Source of the DNA: Chryseobacterium sp. ZHDP1
GTDB taxonomy: Bacteria > Bacteroidota > Bacteroidia > Flavobacteriales > Weeksellaceae
DNA length: 64,000 nt
Reading direction: 5' to 3'
Assembly: GCF_018603435.1 (NCBI RefSeq)
Contig: NZ_CP075682.1
Coordinates: 682,001-746,000, forward strand
Numbering within the stretch: the stretch's first letter is position 1; every line of letters begins with the position of its first letter. A program made the position numbers and the translations under genes. The notes beneath the pieces are model-generated. The model saw only the letters and a list, made by a program, of their open reading frames with translations. It searched no databases and was not told the origin of the DNA. Shown piece by piece: positions 8,624-17,589 of the stretch.

Positions 8624-8639
8624 ATGGTTACATGGTGCC
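8624..8639 (+). promoter_or_regulatory. Tandem direct repeat, candidate MocR operator
   Basis: ATGGTTAC followed directly by ATGGTGCC (8-bp period) lies between the divergent biotin operon and the MocR-type gene, 13-28 bp upstream of the biotin -7 box. MocR/PdxR-type regulators commonly bind tandem direct repeats between divergent genes. Occupancy is inferred only. Confidence 0.45.
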
Positions 8640-8651
8640 AGTTTTAAGATT

Positions 8652-10136
8652 ATGGATAGTCCGGTTAAAATTCCTTATCAGAGCTTCATTAAAATCAATA
8701 GAAATTCCGAAGTTTCTATTTACATGCAGATTTCCAATCAGCTGATTAATGCCATTCAACGTGGTTTTTTGCCATTCGGAACCAAACTTCCGGGAACAAG
8801 AATGTTAAGCGAAATGCTGAATGTTCACAGAAATACCATTGTTTCTGTCTATGAAGAGCTGTTTTCTCAGGGATGGGTGGAAAGTCTTCCCAACAAAGGA
8901 ACTTTTATCATCGGAAAAGACCAGTATCAGTTTTTGGAATCGAAAAATTCAAAAAAAATTCAGCTCGAAAATTATCCGAAATCAACAGGATTTACCTTCA
9001 AAACATCCAATATTTTAGATAATCCTTTTGAATATTCCAATTGTGAATACATTTTTAATGACGGAATTCCCGACATCCGCTTAACTCAAATCGATCAGCA
9101 TTCCAGAATTTACAGTTCTATCTTAAAAAGAAAAGCACATAAAATAGGACAGTACAATCAGGATGGAAGTGAATTTTTTAAAGAAAATCTTTCTAAATAT
9201 TTAAATTTATCCAGAGGATTACCTATTTCTAAAAATAACCTTCTGATTACAAGAAGTACCGAAATGAGCATTTATATTGCTTCGGAAATTCTTTTATCTG
9301 AAGGTGATATTGTTTTAGTTGCAGAACTGAGCTATTTCTCGGTGAACATGATTTTTCAAAAAGCAGGGGTGAAAATAAAATCAGTCTCCATTGACAATGA
9401 AGGAATTAATACGGAAGAAGTCAGGAAAGTTTGTCAACAGCAAAAAGTGAGAATGCTGTATCTTACACCGCATCATCATTATCCCACAACTGTTACATTG
9501 AGCGCACAGCGCAGATTAGAGTTGCTGAATCTTGCGAATGAATTTGGTTTTATCATTTTAGAAGACGATTACGATTACGATTTTCATTACGACAAAAGTC
9601 CGCTTCTTCCGCTTGCAAGCGCAGATACGAACGGAATGGTGATTTACATCGGTTCTTTCGGAAAATCTTTAGCTCCCGGTTTCCGCACAGGATTTATTGT
9701 CGCTCCCGAAAATCTGATGTCTGAAATGAGGAAACATCTGGGAATTATCGACAGACAGGGTGATATTTTAATGGAACACGTTTTGGGTGAAATGATTGCC
9801 GAAGGAGAAATTAACCGATATCTGAAAAAATCGTTAAAAATTTATCAGGAAAGAAGAGATTATTTTATTCATCTGATTCAGGAAAGTTTAGGAAATTATA
9901 TACAATTCGAAAAACCGTCGGGCGGACTTGCGGTCTGGGCGGAATGGCAAATTCCCATTAATTTAATGCAGCTTTCTAAAAACTGTGCGCAAAATAATTT
10001 ATTTATTCCTAAAACCTTACTTTATCAGAATAAAAATCTAACCGCCATGCGTTTAGGATTTGGAAACCTCAATACCACAGAAATGGAAAAATCGGTTGAA
10101 ATAGTAACGGATCATGTGAAAAAGATGCTACATTAA
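8652..10136 (+). CDS. MocR/PdxR-type transcriptional regulator (GntR HTH fused to aminotransferase fold)
   Basis: A 494-aa two-domain protein. Residues about 15-85 are a GntR winged helix (SIYMQISNQLINAIQRGFLP; TKLPGTRMLSEMLNVHRNTI). The remainder is a fold-type I aminotransferase-like domain with ILEDDYDYDFHY and the PLP lysine in YIGSFGKSLAPGFRTGF. Such proteins use PLP or a PLP adduct as effector. It is divergent from the biotin operon, four of whose products include two PLP enzymes. It may control biotin genes or a B6-linked response; PdxR itself usually sits by pdxST, absent here. Confidence 0.93.
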   Translation: MDSPVKIPYQSFIKINRNSEVSIYMQISNQLINAIQRGFLPFGTKLPGTRMLSEMLNVHRNTIVSVYEELFSQGWVESLPNKGTFIIGKDQYQFLESKNSKKIQLENYPKSTGFTFKTSNILDNPFEYSNCEYIFNDGIPDIRLTQIDQHSRIYSSILKRKAHKIGQYNQDGSEFFKENLSKYLNLSRGLPISKNNLLITRSTEMSIYIASEILLSEGDIVLVAELSYFSVNMIFQKAGVKIKSVSIDNEGINTEEVRKVCQQQKVRMLYLTPHHHYPTTVTLSAQRRLELLNLANEFGFIILEDDYDYDFHYDKSPLLPLASADTNGMVIYIGSFGKSLAPGFRTGFIVAPENLMSEMRKHLGIIDRQGDILMEHVLGEMIAEGEINRYLKKSLKIYQERRDYFIHLIQESLGNYIQFEKPSGGLAVWAEWQIPINLMQLSKNCAQNNLFIPKTLLYQNKNLTAMRLGFGNLNTTEMEKSVEIVTDHVKKMLH

Positions 10137-10193
10137 AGATTTTTAAATATATTGGTTAGATTTTTGAATGTAAAAAATAACAAAATTGCACCA

Positions 10194-11210
10194 TTGAAAC
10201 TTATCACATTCACAAATAAAGGCATTTATTGTCCGCAGGGAAAATTTTATATTGATCCTTGGCGACCGGTTGATTTGGCAGTCATTACTCATGGACACGC
10301 CGATCACGCACGTTGGGGCATGAAAAAATACTTGTGCCATCATTTTACCAAACCTATTCTGCACAAGAGAATCAGCGAAGATCTTGAAGTTCAGAGCGTG
10401 GAATATGGCGAAGTCATCAATATTAATGGCGTAAAAGTTTCACTTCATCCTGCCGGTCACATCATAGGTTCAGCACAGATCCGGTTGGAATACAAAGGCT
10501 ATGTAAGCGTTGTTTCAGGAGATTATAAAGTTCAGGATGATGGATTAAGTATGCCTTTCGAACTAGTAAGATGTAATGAATTCGTTACCGAAAGCACTTT
10601 CGGACTGCCTATTTACAACTGGCTGGAAGTTCCGGATCTGAATAAAAAACTCCAGAACTGGGTACTCAGAAATCAGGAAAATCAAAAAACCTCTGTTTTC
10701 ATAGGTTATTCTTTGGGAAAAGCACAACGCGTAATGAAAGCCGTTGAAGGAATGGGAAAAATCCACGTCCACTACTCGATCGGAAAACTGAATAAAGCCT
10801 TTGAAGAAGTGGGAATCGTACTTCCTGATTACGAAATTCCCGATTTCAGGGAAAGCATCAAGTACGTTGCAGGAGATATTGTAATTGTTCCGCCCGCTTT
10901 GCTGGATTCCAATGTCATCAAAAAAATTCCGGATGCCGCAACAGCAATTTGTTCCGGATGGATGCAGGTTCGCGGTGCAAGACGATGGCGGAGTGCCGAT
11001 GCAGGTTTCCCGATGAGCGATCACGCCGACTGGAAAGGTTTGTTACAGGCTATAAAAGCCACCGAAGCTGAAATCGTTCACGTTACGCACGGGCAGACCG
11101 AAGTTTTTTCTAAATATTTAAATGAAATCGGTATTAAATCTGATGTGGTGGAAACGCTTTACGGCGATGATGATGAGGAAGAAAAAGAGAAAGAAATTAT
11201 TAAAGACTAA
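10194..11210 (+). CDS. Ligase-associated DNA exonuclease (MBL/beta-CASP type)
   Basis: First gene of the four-gene ligase-associated DNA repair set. It carries the MBL motif ITHGHADHARWG near the N-terminus, the family signature GIYCPQGKFYIDPWRPVD, SGDYKVQDDG, ESTFGLP and a C-terminal VTHGQTE. The related family is the CPSF-like exonucleases. I choose the TTG at 10194 because family members start just before 'LITFTNKG'; an upstream TTG at 10152 would give 352 aa. No ATG is available in frame nearby. Confidence 0.9.
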   Translation: MKLITFTNKGIYCPQGKFYIDPWRPVDLAVITHGHADHARWGMKKYLCHHFTKPILHKRISEDLEVQSVEYGEVININGVKVSLHPAGHIIGSAQIRLEYKGYVSVVSGDYKVQDDGLSMPFELVRCNEFVTESTFGLPIYNWLEVPDLNKKLQNWVLRNQENQKTSVFIGYSLGKAQRVMKAVEGMGKIHVHYSIGKLNKAFEEVGIVLPDYEIPDFRESIKYVAGDIVIVPPALLDSNVIKKIPDAATAICSGWMQVRGARRWRSADAGFPMSDHADWKGLLQAIKATEAEIVHVTHGQTEVFSKYLNEIGIKSDVVETLYGDDDEEEKEKEIIKD

Positions 11211-11233
11211 TAATTATAGCGATGCAGGAAAGC

Positions 11234-11262
11234 TCCGTAGGAGCGACCTGTTAATAGCCCAT
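11234..11262. repeat. Short 'GCTCC..GGAGC' palindromic repeat
   Basis: AGCTCCGTAGGAGCGACCTG contains the hairpin GCTCCgtaGGAGC. It sits directly left of the larger repeat at 11284-11364. I recognise this phrase as a dispersed repeat in related genomes, but only one copy is in this window. Confidence 0.45.
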
Positions 11263-11283
11263 CATAATTAACGCTGAATTGCA

Positions 11284-11364
11284 CGCAGCCCGGCTTGAAC
11301 GGAGCTCTTTTTGTGGAGCAAAACGGAACAAAAAAGCGGGAGTGGAAGACGGATTAAGCTGCCC
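11284..11364 (+). repeat. 81-bp dispersed repeat, left copy
   Basis: Runs from CGCAGCCCGGCTTG through GGAGCTCTTTTTGTGGAGC and GGAACAAAAAAGCGGGAG to GGATTAAGCTGCCC. An inverted copy with the same blocks lies at 15630-15771, on the far side of the ligase and helicase genes. No protein is encoded. Confidence 0.85.
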
Positions 11365-11408
11365 AAAAAAATTGTTAACATACGTCTAAAAAACGCCAAT
11401 CAAAATTT

Positions 11409-12989
11409 ATGAAACATTTCGCAGAACTGATCAACGCTCTCGAAAGCACCAATAAGACCAATGCAAAAATCGATGCCATCATTGATTATCTGGAACGTGC
11501 GCCTGATGAAGATAAAGTCTGGTTCATCGCTTTGTTTACAGGCAAAAGACCCAAGCGGAATGTGAACACCAACTATATGAAAGAATGGGCTTTGGAAATC
11601 ACAGAATTACCGTTCTGGCTGTTTCAGGAAAGCTACTCTTCAGTCGGAGATTTAGGCGAAACTATTTCCCTGATTCTTCCACCACCCACGGAAAAAATTG
11701 AACGTTCTTTATCAGATTGGATGAATGACATCATTAATTTAAAAACAAAAAACGATGCTGAGAAAAAAGAATTTGTCCTGAATTCGTGGAATGGCTTGGA
11801 TTATATGGAACGACTGATTTTCAATAAATTACTGGGCGGAAGTTTCAGAATCGGGGTTTCAGATAAAACTTTGATTAATGCTCTTACGAAATTTTCCGGA
11901 CAAGAATCCAGCGCATTGATGCACAGTTTGATGGGAAAATGGCAGCCGACAGAAGCTTCATTTCAGGAATTAATTTCGGCTGAAAATGTAAATCCTGATA
12001 ATTCAAAACCCTATCCTTTTTGTCTGGCTTATCCATTGGAAAAAGATTTGGAAGAACTCGGAAAACCCGATGAATGGCTGATTGAATACAAATGGGACGG
12101 AATCCGCGGACAGATTATCAAGCGTAATGATGAAGTTTTCATTTGGTCGAGAGGAGAAGAACTGGTAACGGAACAGTTTCCCGAAATCGCAGAAACCGTT
12201 CAGCAAATGAACGGAAATTTCGTAATTGACGGCGAAATTCTCGCGGTAAAAGACGATAAAGTTTTAAATTTTAACGAATTACAAAAACGTCTCAATCGAA
12301 AGACATTAACAAAGAAAATGCTTTCCGAAATTCCGATCGAAGTCTTTGCCTATGATCTTTTAGAACTGGAAGGAAACGATTTGCGTGAAAAGCCCATTTC
12401 CGCAAGACGTGCCATGCTGGAAGAATTATTATTAAATGAAAATCCTGAAAACATTAAAATTTCCGAATCAATAGAGTTTGAAAACTGGGAAGAATTAAAC
12501 CAGATCAGAGAAAATTCCAGGGACATCAACAGCGAAGGTTTGATGCTGAAACAGAAAAATTCACCTTATCATTCCGGACGAAAAAAAGGCGATTGGTGGA
12601 AATGGAAAATCAGTCCTTTAACCATTGATGCAGTTCTGATTTACGCCCAAAAAGGAAGCGGAAGACGAAGCGCATATTACACCGATTACACCTTCGCCGT
12701 GAAAAATGAAGATAAACTGGTCACCATCGCCAAAGCATATTCCGGATTAACGGATAAAGAAATTATGGAAGTCAGTAAATTTGTGAATAAAAATGCCATT
12801 GAAAAATTCGGCCCGGTTCGAACGGTGAAAGCTGAATTGGTTTTTGAAATTGCTTTTGAAGGAATTGGTTTCAGCAACCGTCATAAAAGCGGTGTTGCGC
12901 TAAGATTTCCGAGAATTTTAAGATGGAGAAAAGATAAAACAGTAGATGAAATTGATGATTTGGAAGAAATAAAAAAATTAATACAGTAA
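11409..12989 (+). CDS. ATP-dependent DNA ligase of the ligase-associated repair module
   Basis: Seals nicks in duplex DNA with ATP. The 526-aa protein has an N-terminal helical DNA-binding domain (to about residue 200), the nucleotidyl-transferase motif I KWDG with catalytic K228 in LIEYKWDGIRG, motif III in FVIDGEILA, SEGLMLKQ, and motif V in GDWWKWK. The length and gene order match the ligase that accompanies Lhr-type helicase and PdeM in many bacteria, distinct from the replicative NAD-dependent LigA. A repeat separates it from the exonuclease gene. Confidence 0.95.
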   Translation: MKHFAELINALESTNKTNAKIDAIIDYLERAPDEDKVWFIALFTGKRPKRNVNTNYMKEWALEITELPFWLFQESYSSVGDLGETISLILPPPTEKIERSLSDWMNDIINLKTKNDAEKKEFVLNSWNGLDYMERLIFNKLLGGSFRIGVSDKTLINALTKFSGQESSALMHSLMGKWQPTEASFQELISAENVNPDNSKPYPFCLAYPLEKDLEELGKPDEWLIEYKWDGIRGQIIKRNDEVFIWSRGEELVTEQFPEIAETVQQMNGNFVIDGEILAVKDDKVLNFNELQKRLNRKTLTKKMLSEIPIEVFAYDLLELEGNDLREKPISARRAMLEELLLNENPENIKISESIEFENWEELNQIRENSRDINSEGLMLKQKNSPYHSGRKKGDWWKWKISPLTIDAVLIYAQKGSGRRSAYYTDYTFAVKNEDKLVTIAKAYSGLTDKEIMEVSKFVNKNAIEKFGPVRTVKAELVFEIAFEGIGFSNRHKSGVALRFPRILRWRKDKTVDEIDDLEEIKKLIQ

Positions 12990-12992
12990 TAA

Positions 12993-13157
12993 ATTAATCG
13001 CAAGGAGAAACAAATTTTTTTATACTTTGCTTACTAAATGTTAAACTAAGCCGCTTCGCTTATCAAGGAAACACAATTTGTATTTCCTTGATAAATGAAA
13101 CCCCATTGTATATCTTTAAAAAGATGATTTTATAATCCCTTGTTGACTTTGCGATAA
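12993..13157. repeat. Palindromic spacer between ligase and helicase genes
   Basis: A perfect 12-bp inverted repeat, TTATCAAGGAAA (13060-13071) and TTTCCTTGATAA (13083-13094), sits inside weaker outer arms: AATCGCAA near 12997 and TTGCGATAA near 13149. It resembles the other CGCAAAG-type spacers. The strong inner hairpin lacks a T-run, so it may be an mRNA-processing structure rather than a terminator. Confidence 0.6.
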
Positions 13158-13172
13158 ATAAAAAGAAATAAT

Positions 13173-15620
13173 TTGAGCAACTTCGAAAATACCAACGGCT
13201 TCAAAGTCATTCAGCAGTGGATGACGGATAAAGGCAATTCCCCTTTCAAATTTCAGGTCGATACGTGGCAGAAATTCGAGAACGGCTACAGCGGAATGGT
13301 GATTGCTCCGACCGGTTTCGGGAAAACATTTTCTGTTTTCTTAGCATTGTTAACCCATTTTTTAAACCATCCTGAACAATATGGAAAAGGTTTAAAAATG
13401 ATCTGGATCACACCGCTCCGATCTCTGTCCAAAGACATTGCCAAAGCAATGCAGGAAGCCATTGACGAAATCGGATTGGATTGGTCTGTTGGCGTAAGAA
13501 ATGGCGACACAGATCCGAAAGTACGGCAGCAGCAGGTGAAAAATATGCCTGAAATTCTTGTGGTAACACCGGAAAGCTTACATCTTCTTCTCGGGCAGAA
13601 AAATCACGAACGCTTTTTTAAGGAACTGAAAACCATCGTTGTGGACGAATGGCACGAATTGCTCGGTTCAAAACGCGGTGTAATGGTGGAATTGGGCATT
13701 TCTCAACTCACAAAATATGCTCCCAAAATGAAAATCTGGGGAATTACGGCAACCATCGGAAATCTTGATGAAGCGATAGATGTTTTAATTCCATATGACA
13801 TTAAAAAAACAAAAATTACCGCTAAAGAACAGAAGAAAATTGATATTCTCCCCGTTTTTCCGGATGAAGTGGAAATTCTTCCGTGGGCGGGACATTTAGG
13901 AGCAAAATTAGCTGATAAAATCGTTCCCATCATTTTAGAATCGAAATCTACCATTGTTTTTACAAATACCCGAAGCCAGAGCGAAATGTGGTATCAGCTG
14001 TTGCTTGAAGCCTATCCCGATTTTGCAGGACAGATCGCCATTCATCACAGTTCAATTGATGCTCATCTGAGAATCTGGATTGAAGAAAATCTAAGTTCCG
14101 GAAAATTAAAAGCTGTCGTTTCGACCTCTTCTCTGGATTTGGGAATTGATTTTAAGCCGGTTGATACTGTTATTCAGATTGGTTCTGCAAAAGGCGTTGC
14201 GAGATTTCTGCAGCGTGCAGGACGAAGTGGTCACTCCCCTTTTGAAACTTCAAAAATTTACTGTGTTCCGACGCATTCACTTGAATTGATTGAAGTTGCC
14301 GCTTTAAAGGAAGCCGTAAAGCAGAAAGTGATTGAGCCGAGAGATCCGCAGGTTTTGTGTTTTGATGTTTTGGTTCAGTTTTTAATGACTTTGGCGGTCG
14401 GTGATGGATTTTATCCGCAGGAATTGTACGAAAGAATTAAAAAAGTATATGCTTTTCAGGAAATGACGGATGAAGAATGGAAAAGCATTCTCAATTTTCT
14501 TACCATCGGCGGAAGTGTCCTAAAAAGCTATGAAGAATTCCATAAAATCGTCATTCAGGAAGACGGTTTGTATAAAGTGACATCCCGAAAAATTGCCATG
14601 CTTCACCGGATGAATATGGGCGTTATCGTAAGCGATGCGATGCTGAAAGTGAAATTTATTTCCGGTGGATATATTGGAATGGTAGAAGAATATTTTATTT
14701 CAAAACTCAAAAAAGACGAAAAATTTATTTTGGCAGGAAGAGTTCTGGAAGTCGCGATGATAAAAGATATGACGGTTTTTGTCCGCGCTGCCAAAGGAAA
14801 AGCTTTTGCGCCGAGTTATCTGGGAGGAAGACTGCCTTTAAGTTCAAATTTAGGTCAGTTTTTAAGAGAAAAATTATCAGGAGCGCTTAATCCGAAAGCT
14901 TCAGAAAAAGAACTGAAATTTCTGCATCCTTTGCTGATGAATCAGGAAGAACGTTCTCACATCCCGAAAGAGGACGAATTTTTGGTGGAACTCATTAAAA
15001 ACCGCGAAGGATTCCATCTGTTCATGTATCCGTTTGAAGGTCGGCTTGTTCACGAAGTGATGTCGGCTTTAATCGCTTACAGAATCTCCAAACTGGCTCC
15101 GATTTCCTTTTCAATGGCGATGAATGATTATGGTTTTGAACTGTTCAGCGATAAAGAAATTCCGCTGAATGATGAAAATCTCCATAAAATTCTGAGCAGG
15201 GAAAATCTGATGACCGATGTAATTTACAGCATCAATTCAGCAGAAATGGCAAGAAGAAAATTCCGTGACATTGCGGTTATTTCCGGAATGGTGATCCAGA
15301 ATTATGCAGGAAAACAGCGTTCCAACAAATCTCTGCAAAGTTCGGCAGGATTAATTTTCAAAGTTCTTGAAGATTACGATCCGAATCATTTCCTTGTAAG
15401 ACAGGCTTATACAGAAGTTTTTAATGCACAATTGCAGGAACAGCGACTGGTGGAAGCCTTTAAACGCATTGAAAAATCAAAAATAATTCTGAAATTTGCC
15501 AATACTTTTACCCCGCTGAGTTTCCCGATAAAAGTGGACAGTCTGCGACAGACGCTTTCCAGCGAAGGACTGGATGCGAGAATTCAGAAACTGATTCAGC
15601 AGGCGAAAAAAGGGAAATAA
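13173..15620 (+). CDS. Ligase-associated DEXH-box DNA helicase (Lhr-Core type)
   Basis: An 815-aa superfamily 2 helicase. Walker A is APTGFGKT with K51; the Walker B box is VDEWH with DEWH at 158-161. Motif III is GITATIG and motif VI is QRAGRSGHSP. The C-terminal half matches the winged-helix and beta-barrel Lhr-Core region. It acts with the neighbouring ligase, exonuclease and PdeM in DNA damage repair. The start is a TTG at 13173, with no closer ATG. The TTG start and the missing Shine-Dalgarno fit the local style. Confidence 0.95.
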   Translation: MSNFENTNGFKVIQQWMTDKGNSPFKFQVDTWQKFENGYSGMVIAPTGFGKTFSVFLALLTHFLNHPEQYGKGLKMIWITPLRSLSKDIAKAMQEAIDEIGLDWSVGVRNGDTDPKVRQQQVKNMPEILVVTPESLHLLLGQKNHERFFKELKTIVVDEWHELLGSKRGVMVELGISQLTKYAPKMKIWGITATIGNLDEAIDVLIPYDIKKTKITAKEQKKIDILPVFPDEVEILPWAGHLGAKLADKIVPIILESKSTIVFTNTRSQSEMWYQLLLEAYPDFAGQIAIHHSSIDAHLRIWIEENLSSGKLKAVVSTSSLDLGIDFKPVDTVIQIGSAKGVARFLQRAGRSGHSPFETSKIYCVPTHSLELIEVAALKEAVKQKVIEPRDPQVLCFDVLVQFLMTLAVGDGFYPQELYERIKKVYAFQEMTDEEWKSILNFLTIGGSVLKSYEEFHKIVIQEDGLYKVTSRKIAMLHRMNMGVIVSDAMLKVKFISGGYIGMVEEYFISKLKKDEKFILAGRVLEVAMIKDMTVFVRAAKGKAFAPSYLGGRLPLSSNLGQFLREKLSGALNPKASEKELKFLHPLLMNQEERSHIPKEDEFLVELIKNREGFHLFMYPFEGRLVHEVMSALIAYRISKLAPISFSMAMNDYGFELFSDKEIPLNDENLHKILSRENLMTDVIYSINSAEMARRKFRDIAVISGMVIQNYAGKQRSNKSLQSSAGLIFKVLEDYDPNHFLVRQAYTEVFNAQLQEQRLVEAFKRIEKSKIILKFANTFTPLSFPIKVDSLRQTLSSEGLDARIQKLIQQAKKGK

Positions 15621-15629
15621 TTTTTATCT

Positions 15630-15771
15630 GGGCAGCTTAATCCGCCCTCCGTTCCCGCTTTTTTGTTCCGCGATGCTTCACAAAAAGAGCTCCACTCAAA
15701 TCGAGGAACGAGATTCGCCGATTCATTAATAAAAATGTAAATTAGAGAGGCACTTCGGGCTGCGAATTTAG
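15630..15771 (-). repeat. Dispersed repeat, right (inverted) copy with a ~58-bp insertion
   Basis: Read on the minus strand, this repeats the blocks of 11284-11364 (CAGCCCG, GGAGCTCTTTTTGTG, GGAACAAAAAAGCGGGA, GCGGATTAAGCTGCCC). About 58 bp of unrelated sequence separates the first block from the rest. It fills the helicase-pdeM spacer. Confidence 0.85.
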
Positions 15772-15809
15772 TCATCAGAACAAAAGTTAGCGGAAATCAG
15801 AAAACAATT

Positions 15810-16454
15810 ATGAAAATAGTAACAAAAAATATCCATATTCAGGACGAAGTCTTTACGTTAACCAATCAGAGAGCATTATTCTGGAAAAAAGAAAAAGCCT
15901 TGATCCTGTCGGATCTTCACATTGGAAAAACCGCCCATTTCCGCAAAAACGGAATTGCGCTTTCCGATCATATTTTTGAAAATGATCTGCAACGTTTATC
16001 TGTTTTAATTGAATATTTTCAGCCGGAAAAATTTATCGTTGTCGGCGATCTGCTTCACGCAGGAGACAATTCCGGAGTAGATAAATTCTGCGAATGGAAA
16101 AATGAATTTCCAAATCTTGAATTTCATCTCATAGAAGGCAATCACGACAGAATTTCAAAGAAACTCGAAGCTAAACTCTGTCTTAATTTCAGGGACGAAA
16201 CCCTAAATATTGATGATTTTTTATTCGTCCACGATTTTCAGAAAAAGAATGAAAAATTTCAGATTACGGGACACATTCATCCCGGATTTGTCATTAATTC
16301 TGTGGTAAAAAAAATCAAACTGCCTTGTTTTGTGGTGACAGAAAATCAATTATTGCTTCCCGCTTTCAGTGAGTTTACAGGTTTAGACACAAAAAATCTC
16401 CCTAAAAAAGGAAGATTCTATGTATTTACGGATGCTGAAATTTATGAGATTTAA
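15810..16454 (+). CDS. pdeM: Ligase-associated DNA damage response endonuclease PdeM
   Basis: A 214-aa calcineurin-like metallophosphoesterase. Its metal-binding motifs appear in order: LSDLHIGKTAHFR (residues about 31-43), VVGDLLHAGDN, EGNHDR, FVHDF and TGHIHPGF. It completes the exonuclease-ligase-helicase-PdeM module and would process DNA ends or phosphodiesters. Separated from the helicase gene by a repeat, so it may still be co-transcribed. Confidence 0.93.
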   Translation: MKIVTKNIHIQDEVFTLTNQRALFWKKEKALILSDLHIGKTAHFRKNGIALSDHIFENDLQRLSVLIEYFQPEKFIVVGDLLHAGDNSGVDKFCEWKNEFPNLEFHLIEGNHDRISKKLEAKLCLNFRDETLNIDDFLFVHDFQKKNEKFQITGHIHPGFVINSVVKKIKLPCFVVTENQLLLPAFSEFTGLDTKNLPKKGRFYVFTDAEIYEI

Positions 16455-16472
16455 GAGAAAATTTAAATAAAA

Positions 16473-16994
16473 TCATTCTAAAATTTTCTTCATCATCAGA
16501 TCAGTCTGTTCATCATTTCCCAAACGGAAAATATGCTTGTCAAATTCTTCAAAACCGTTCTTTTTGTAAAAATTGACGGCTCGTTTATTCTCTTCCCAAA
16601 CTCCCAGCCAAATGTATTTTTTGTGGTGTGAAACGGCAATATCCAGAGCTTTGCTGTACAAAAGCTGCCCTACTTTTTTACCGTGATGTGAACTTTTTAC
16701 ATAAATTCTTTCAATTTCCACAGACGATTCGTCCTGAAGTTCGGTTTGTGCATTTCCAAAATTAATTTTCAGATAACCTACTGCATTTTCTTCATCATAA
16801 GCAATATAAAACTCAGAATGAGAGTTATTTAATTCTTTTGTCAGTTTTTCTTCCGCAAAACTTTCGGTAAGATACTTCTGAATCTGCTCTTCTGAGTTAT
16901 GAGGTGCAAAAGTTTCATAAAAGGTCTCTTTTCCTATTTTCTGAATGATTTCAAGATCACTTAAAGAAGCTTTTTTAATGATAATTGCTTCCAT
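16473..16994 (-). CDS. GNAT N-acetyltransferase
   Basis: A 173-aa acetyltransferase with the acetyl-CoA site in YVKSSHHGKKVGQLLYSKAL and the C-terminal strand AVNFYKKNGFEEF. The segment IQKIGKETFYETFAPHN is typical of PaiA/spermidine acetyltransferase-like GNATs, so a polyamine substrate is possible but unproven. It follows the nucleosidase gene by 3 nt and is probably the last gene of a three-gene operon with dsbA-like and nucleosidase genes. Confidence 0.9.
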   Translation of the reverse strand: MEAIIIKKASLSDLEIIQKIGKETFYETFAPHNSEEQIQKYLTESFAEEKLTKELNNSHSEFYIAYDEENAVGYLKINFGNAQTELQDESSVEIERIYVKSSHHGKKVGQLLYSKALDIAVSHHKKYIWLGVWEENKRAVNFYKKNGFEEFDKHIFRLGNDEQTDLMMKKILE

Positions 16995-16997
16995 TTT

Positions 16998-17579
16998 TTA
17001 CGAAAATAAAATTTTATTAAACGCTTCCGAAGCCAGATGAACCTGAACCGCCCAATCGTCTGCGGCATCGCTTCCTGCATCATCGGAAATATATTTCAGG
17101 CACAGGAAAGGGATTTCTTCCTTCATCGCGATCAAAGCCAAAGGATAAGCTTCCATATCCACAATATTATAAACTGTTTCCGAATGATTCATCTCGAAAC
17201 TGTCGCCGCTTCCACAGATTCCTTCCGGAAGATCGTGTCTTTTCAAACCATATTCCAAAACGGGCGGAATTCCTGAAAGCGGCGTTTCGTACAGGCTGAA
17301 ACCAAGTCCTCTCACATCCATATCGCGCTGGATGAATTTTGTACAGCATACAACATCTCCCTTGTGAAAACTTTTACTTCCTGCAGAACCCAGATTAACG
17401 ATCAGTTTTGGACGTTTACGATAGATTTCTTTCGTTAATTCCATTGCTGCATTTACTTTTCCGATGCCTGTAATCAGTTTATTTTTATCATTAAATACTT
17501 TTCCTGCTTCAGAATCCAAAGCAAAAACAAAAAGGGTATCTTCAACCGAAAACTGAAGTTCGTCGTTTATTTTTATCAT
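16998..17579 (-). CDS. Nucleosidase of the PNP/UDP phosphorylase family (MTA/SAH-type)
   Basis: A 193-aa nucleoside hydrolase-like protein. It has the glycine-rich ITGIGKVNAA and LIVNLGSAGS segments, GSGDSFE, DMEAYPLALIA (ribose-contacting Met-Glu) and the catalytic-type Asp in KYISDDAG. It probably releases a base from methylthioadenosine, S-adenosylhomocysteine or another nucleoside. It is shorter than classic MtnN (about 230 aa), so the exact substrate is open. Confidence 0.85.
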   Translation of the reverse strand: MIKINDELQFSVEDTLFVFALDSEAGKVFNDKNKLITGIGKVNAAMELTKEIYRKRPKLIVNLGSAGSKSFHKGDVVCCTKFIQRDMDVRGLGFSLYETPLSGIPPVLEYGLKRHDLPEGICGSGDSFEMNHSETVYNIVDMEAYPLALIAMKEEIPFLCLKYISDDAGSDAADDWAVQVHLASEAFNKILFS

Positions 17580-17589
17580 TTAATTAAGC

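Noticed and set aside
10563..11024. A 153-codon minus-strand frame inside the exonuclease gene
   Set aside because: Antisense shadow of a well-conserved gene; no recognisable domain.
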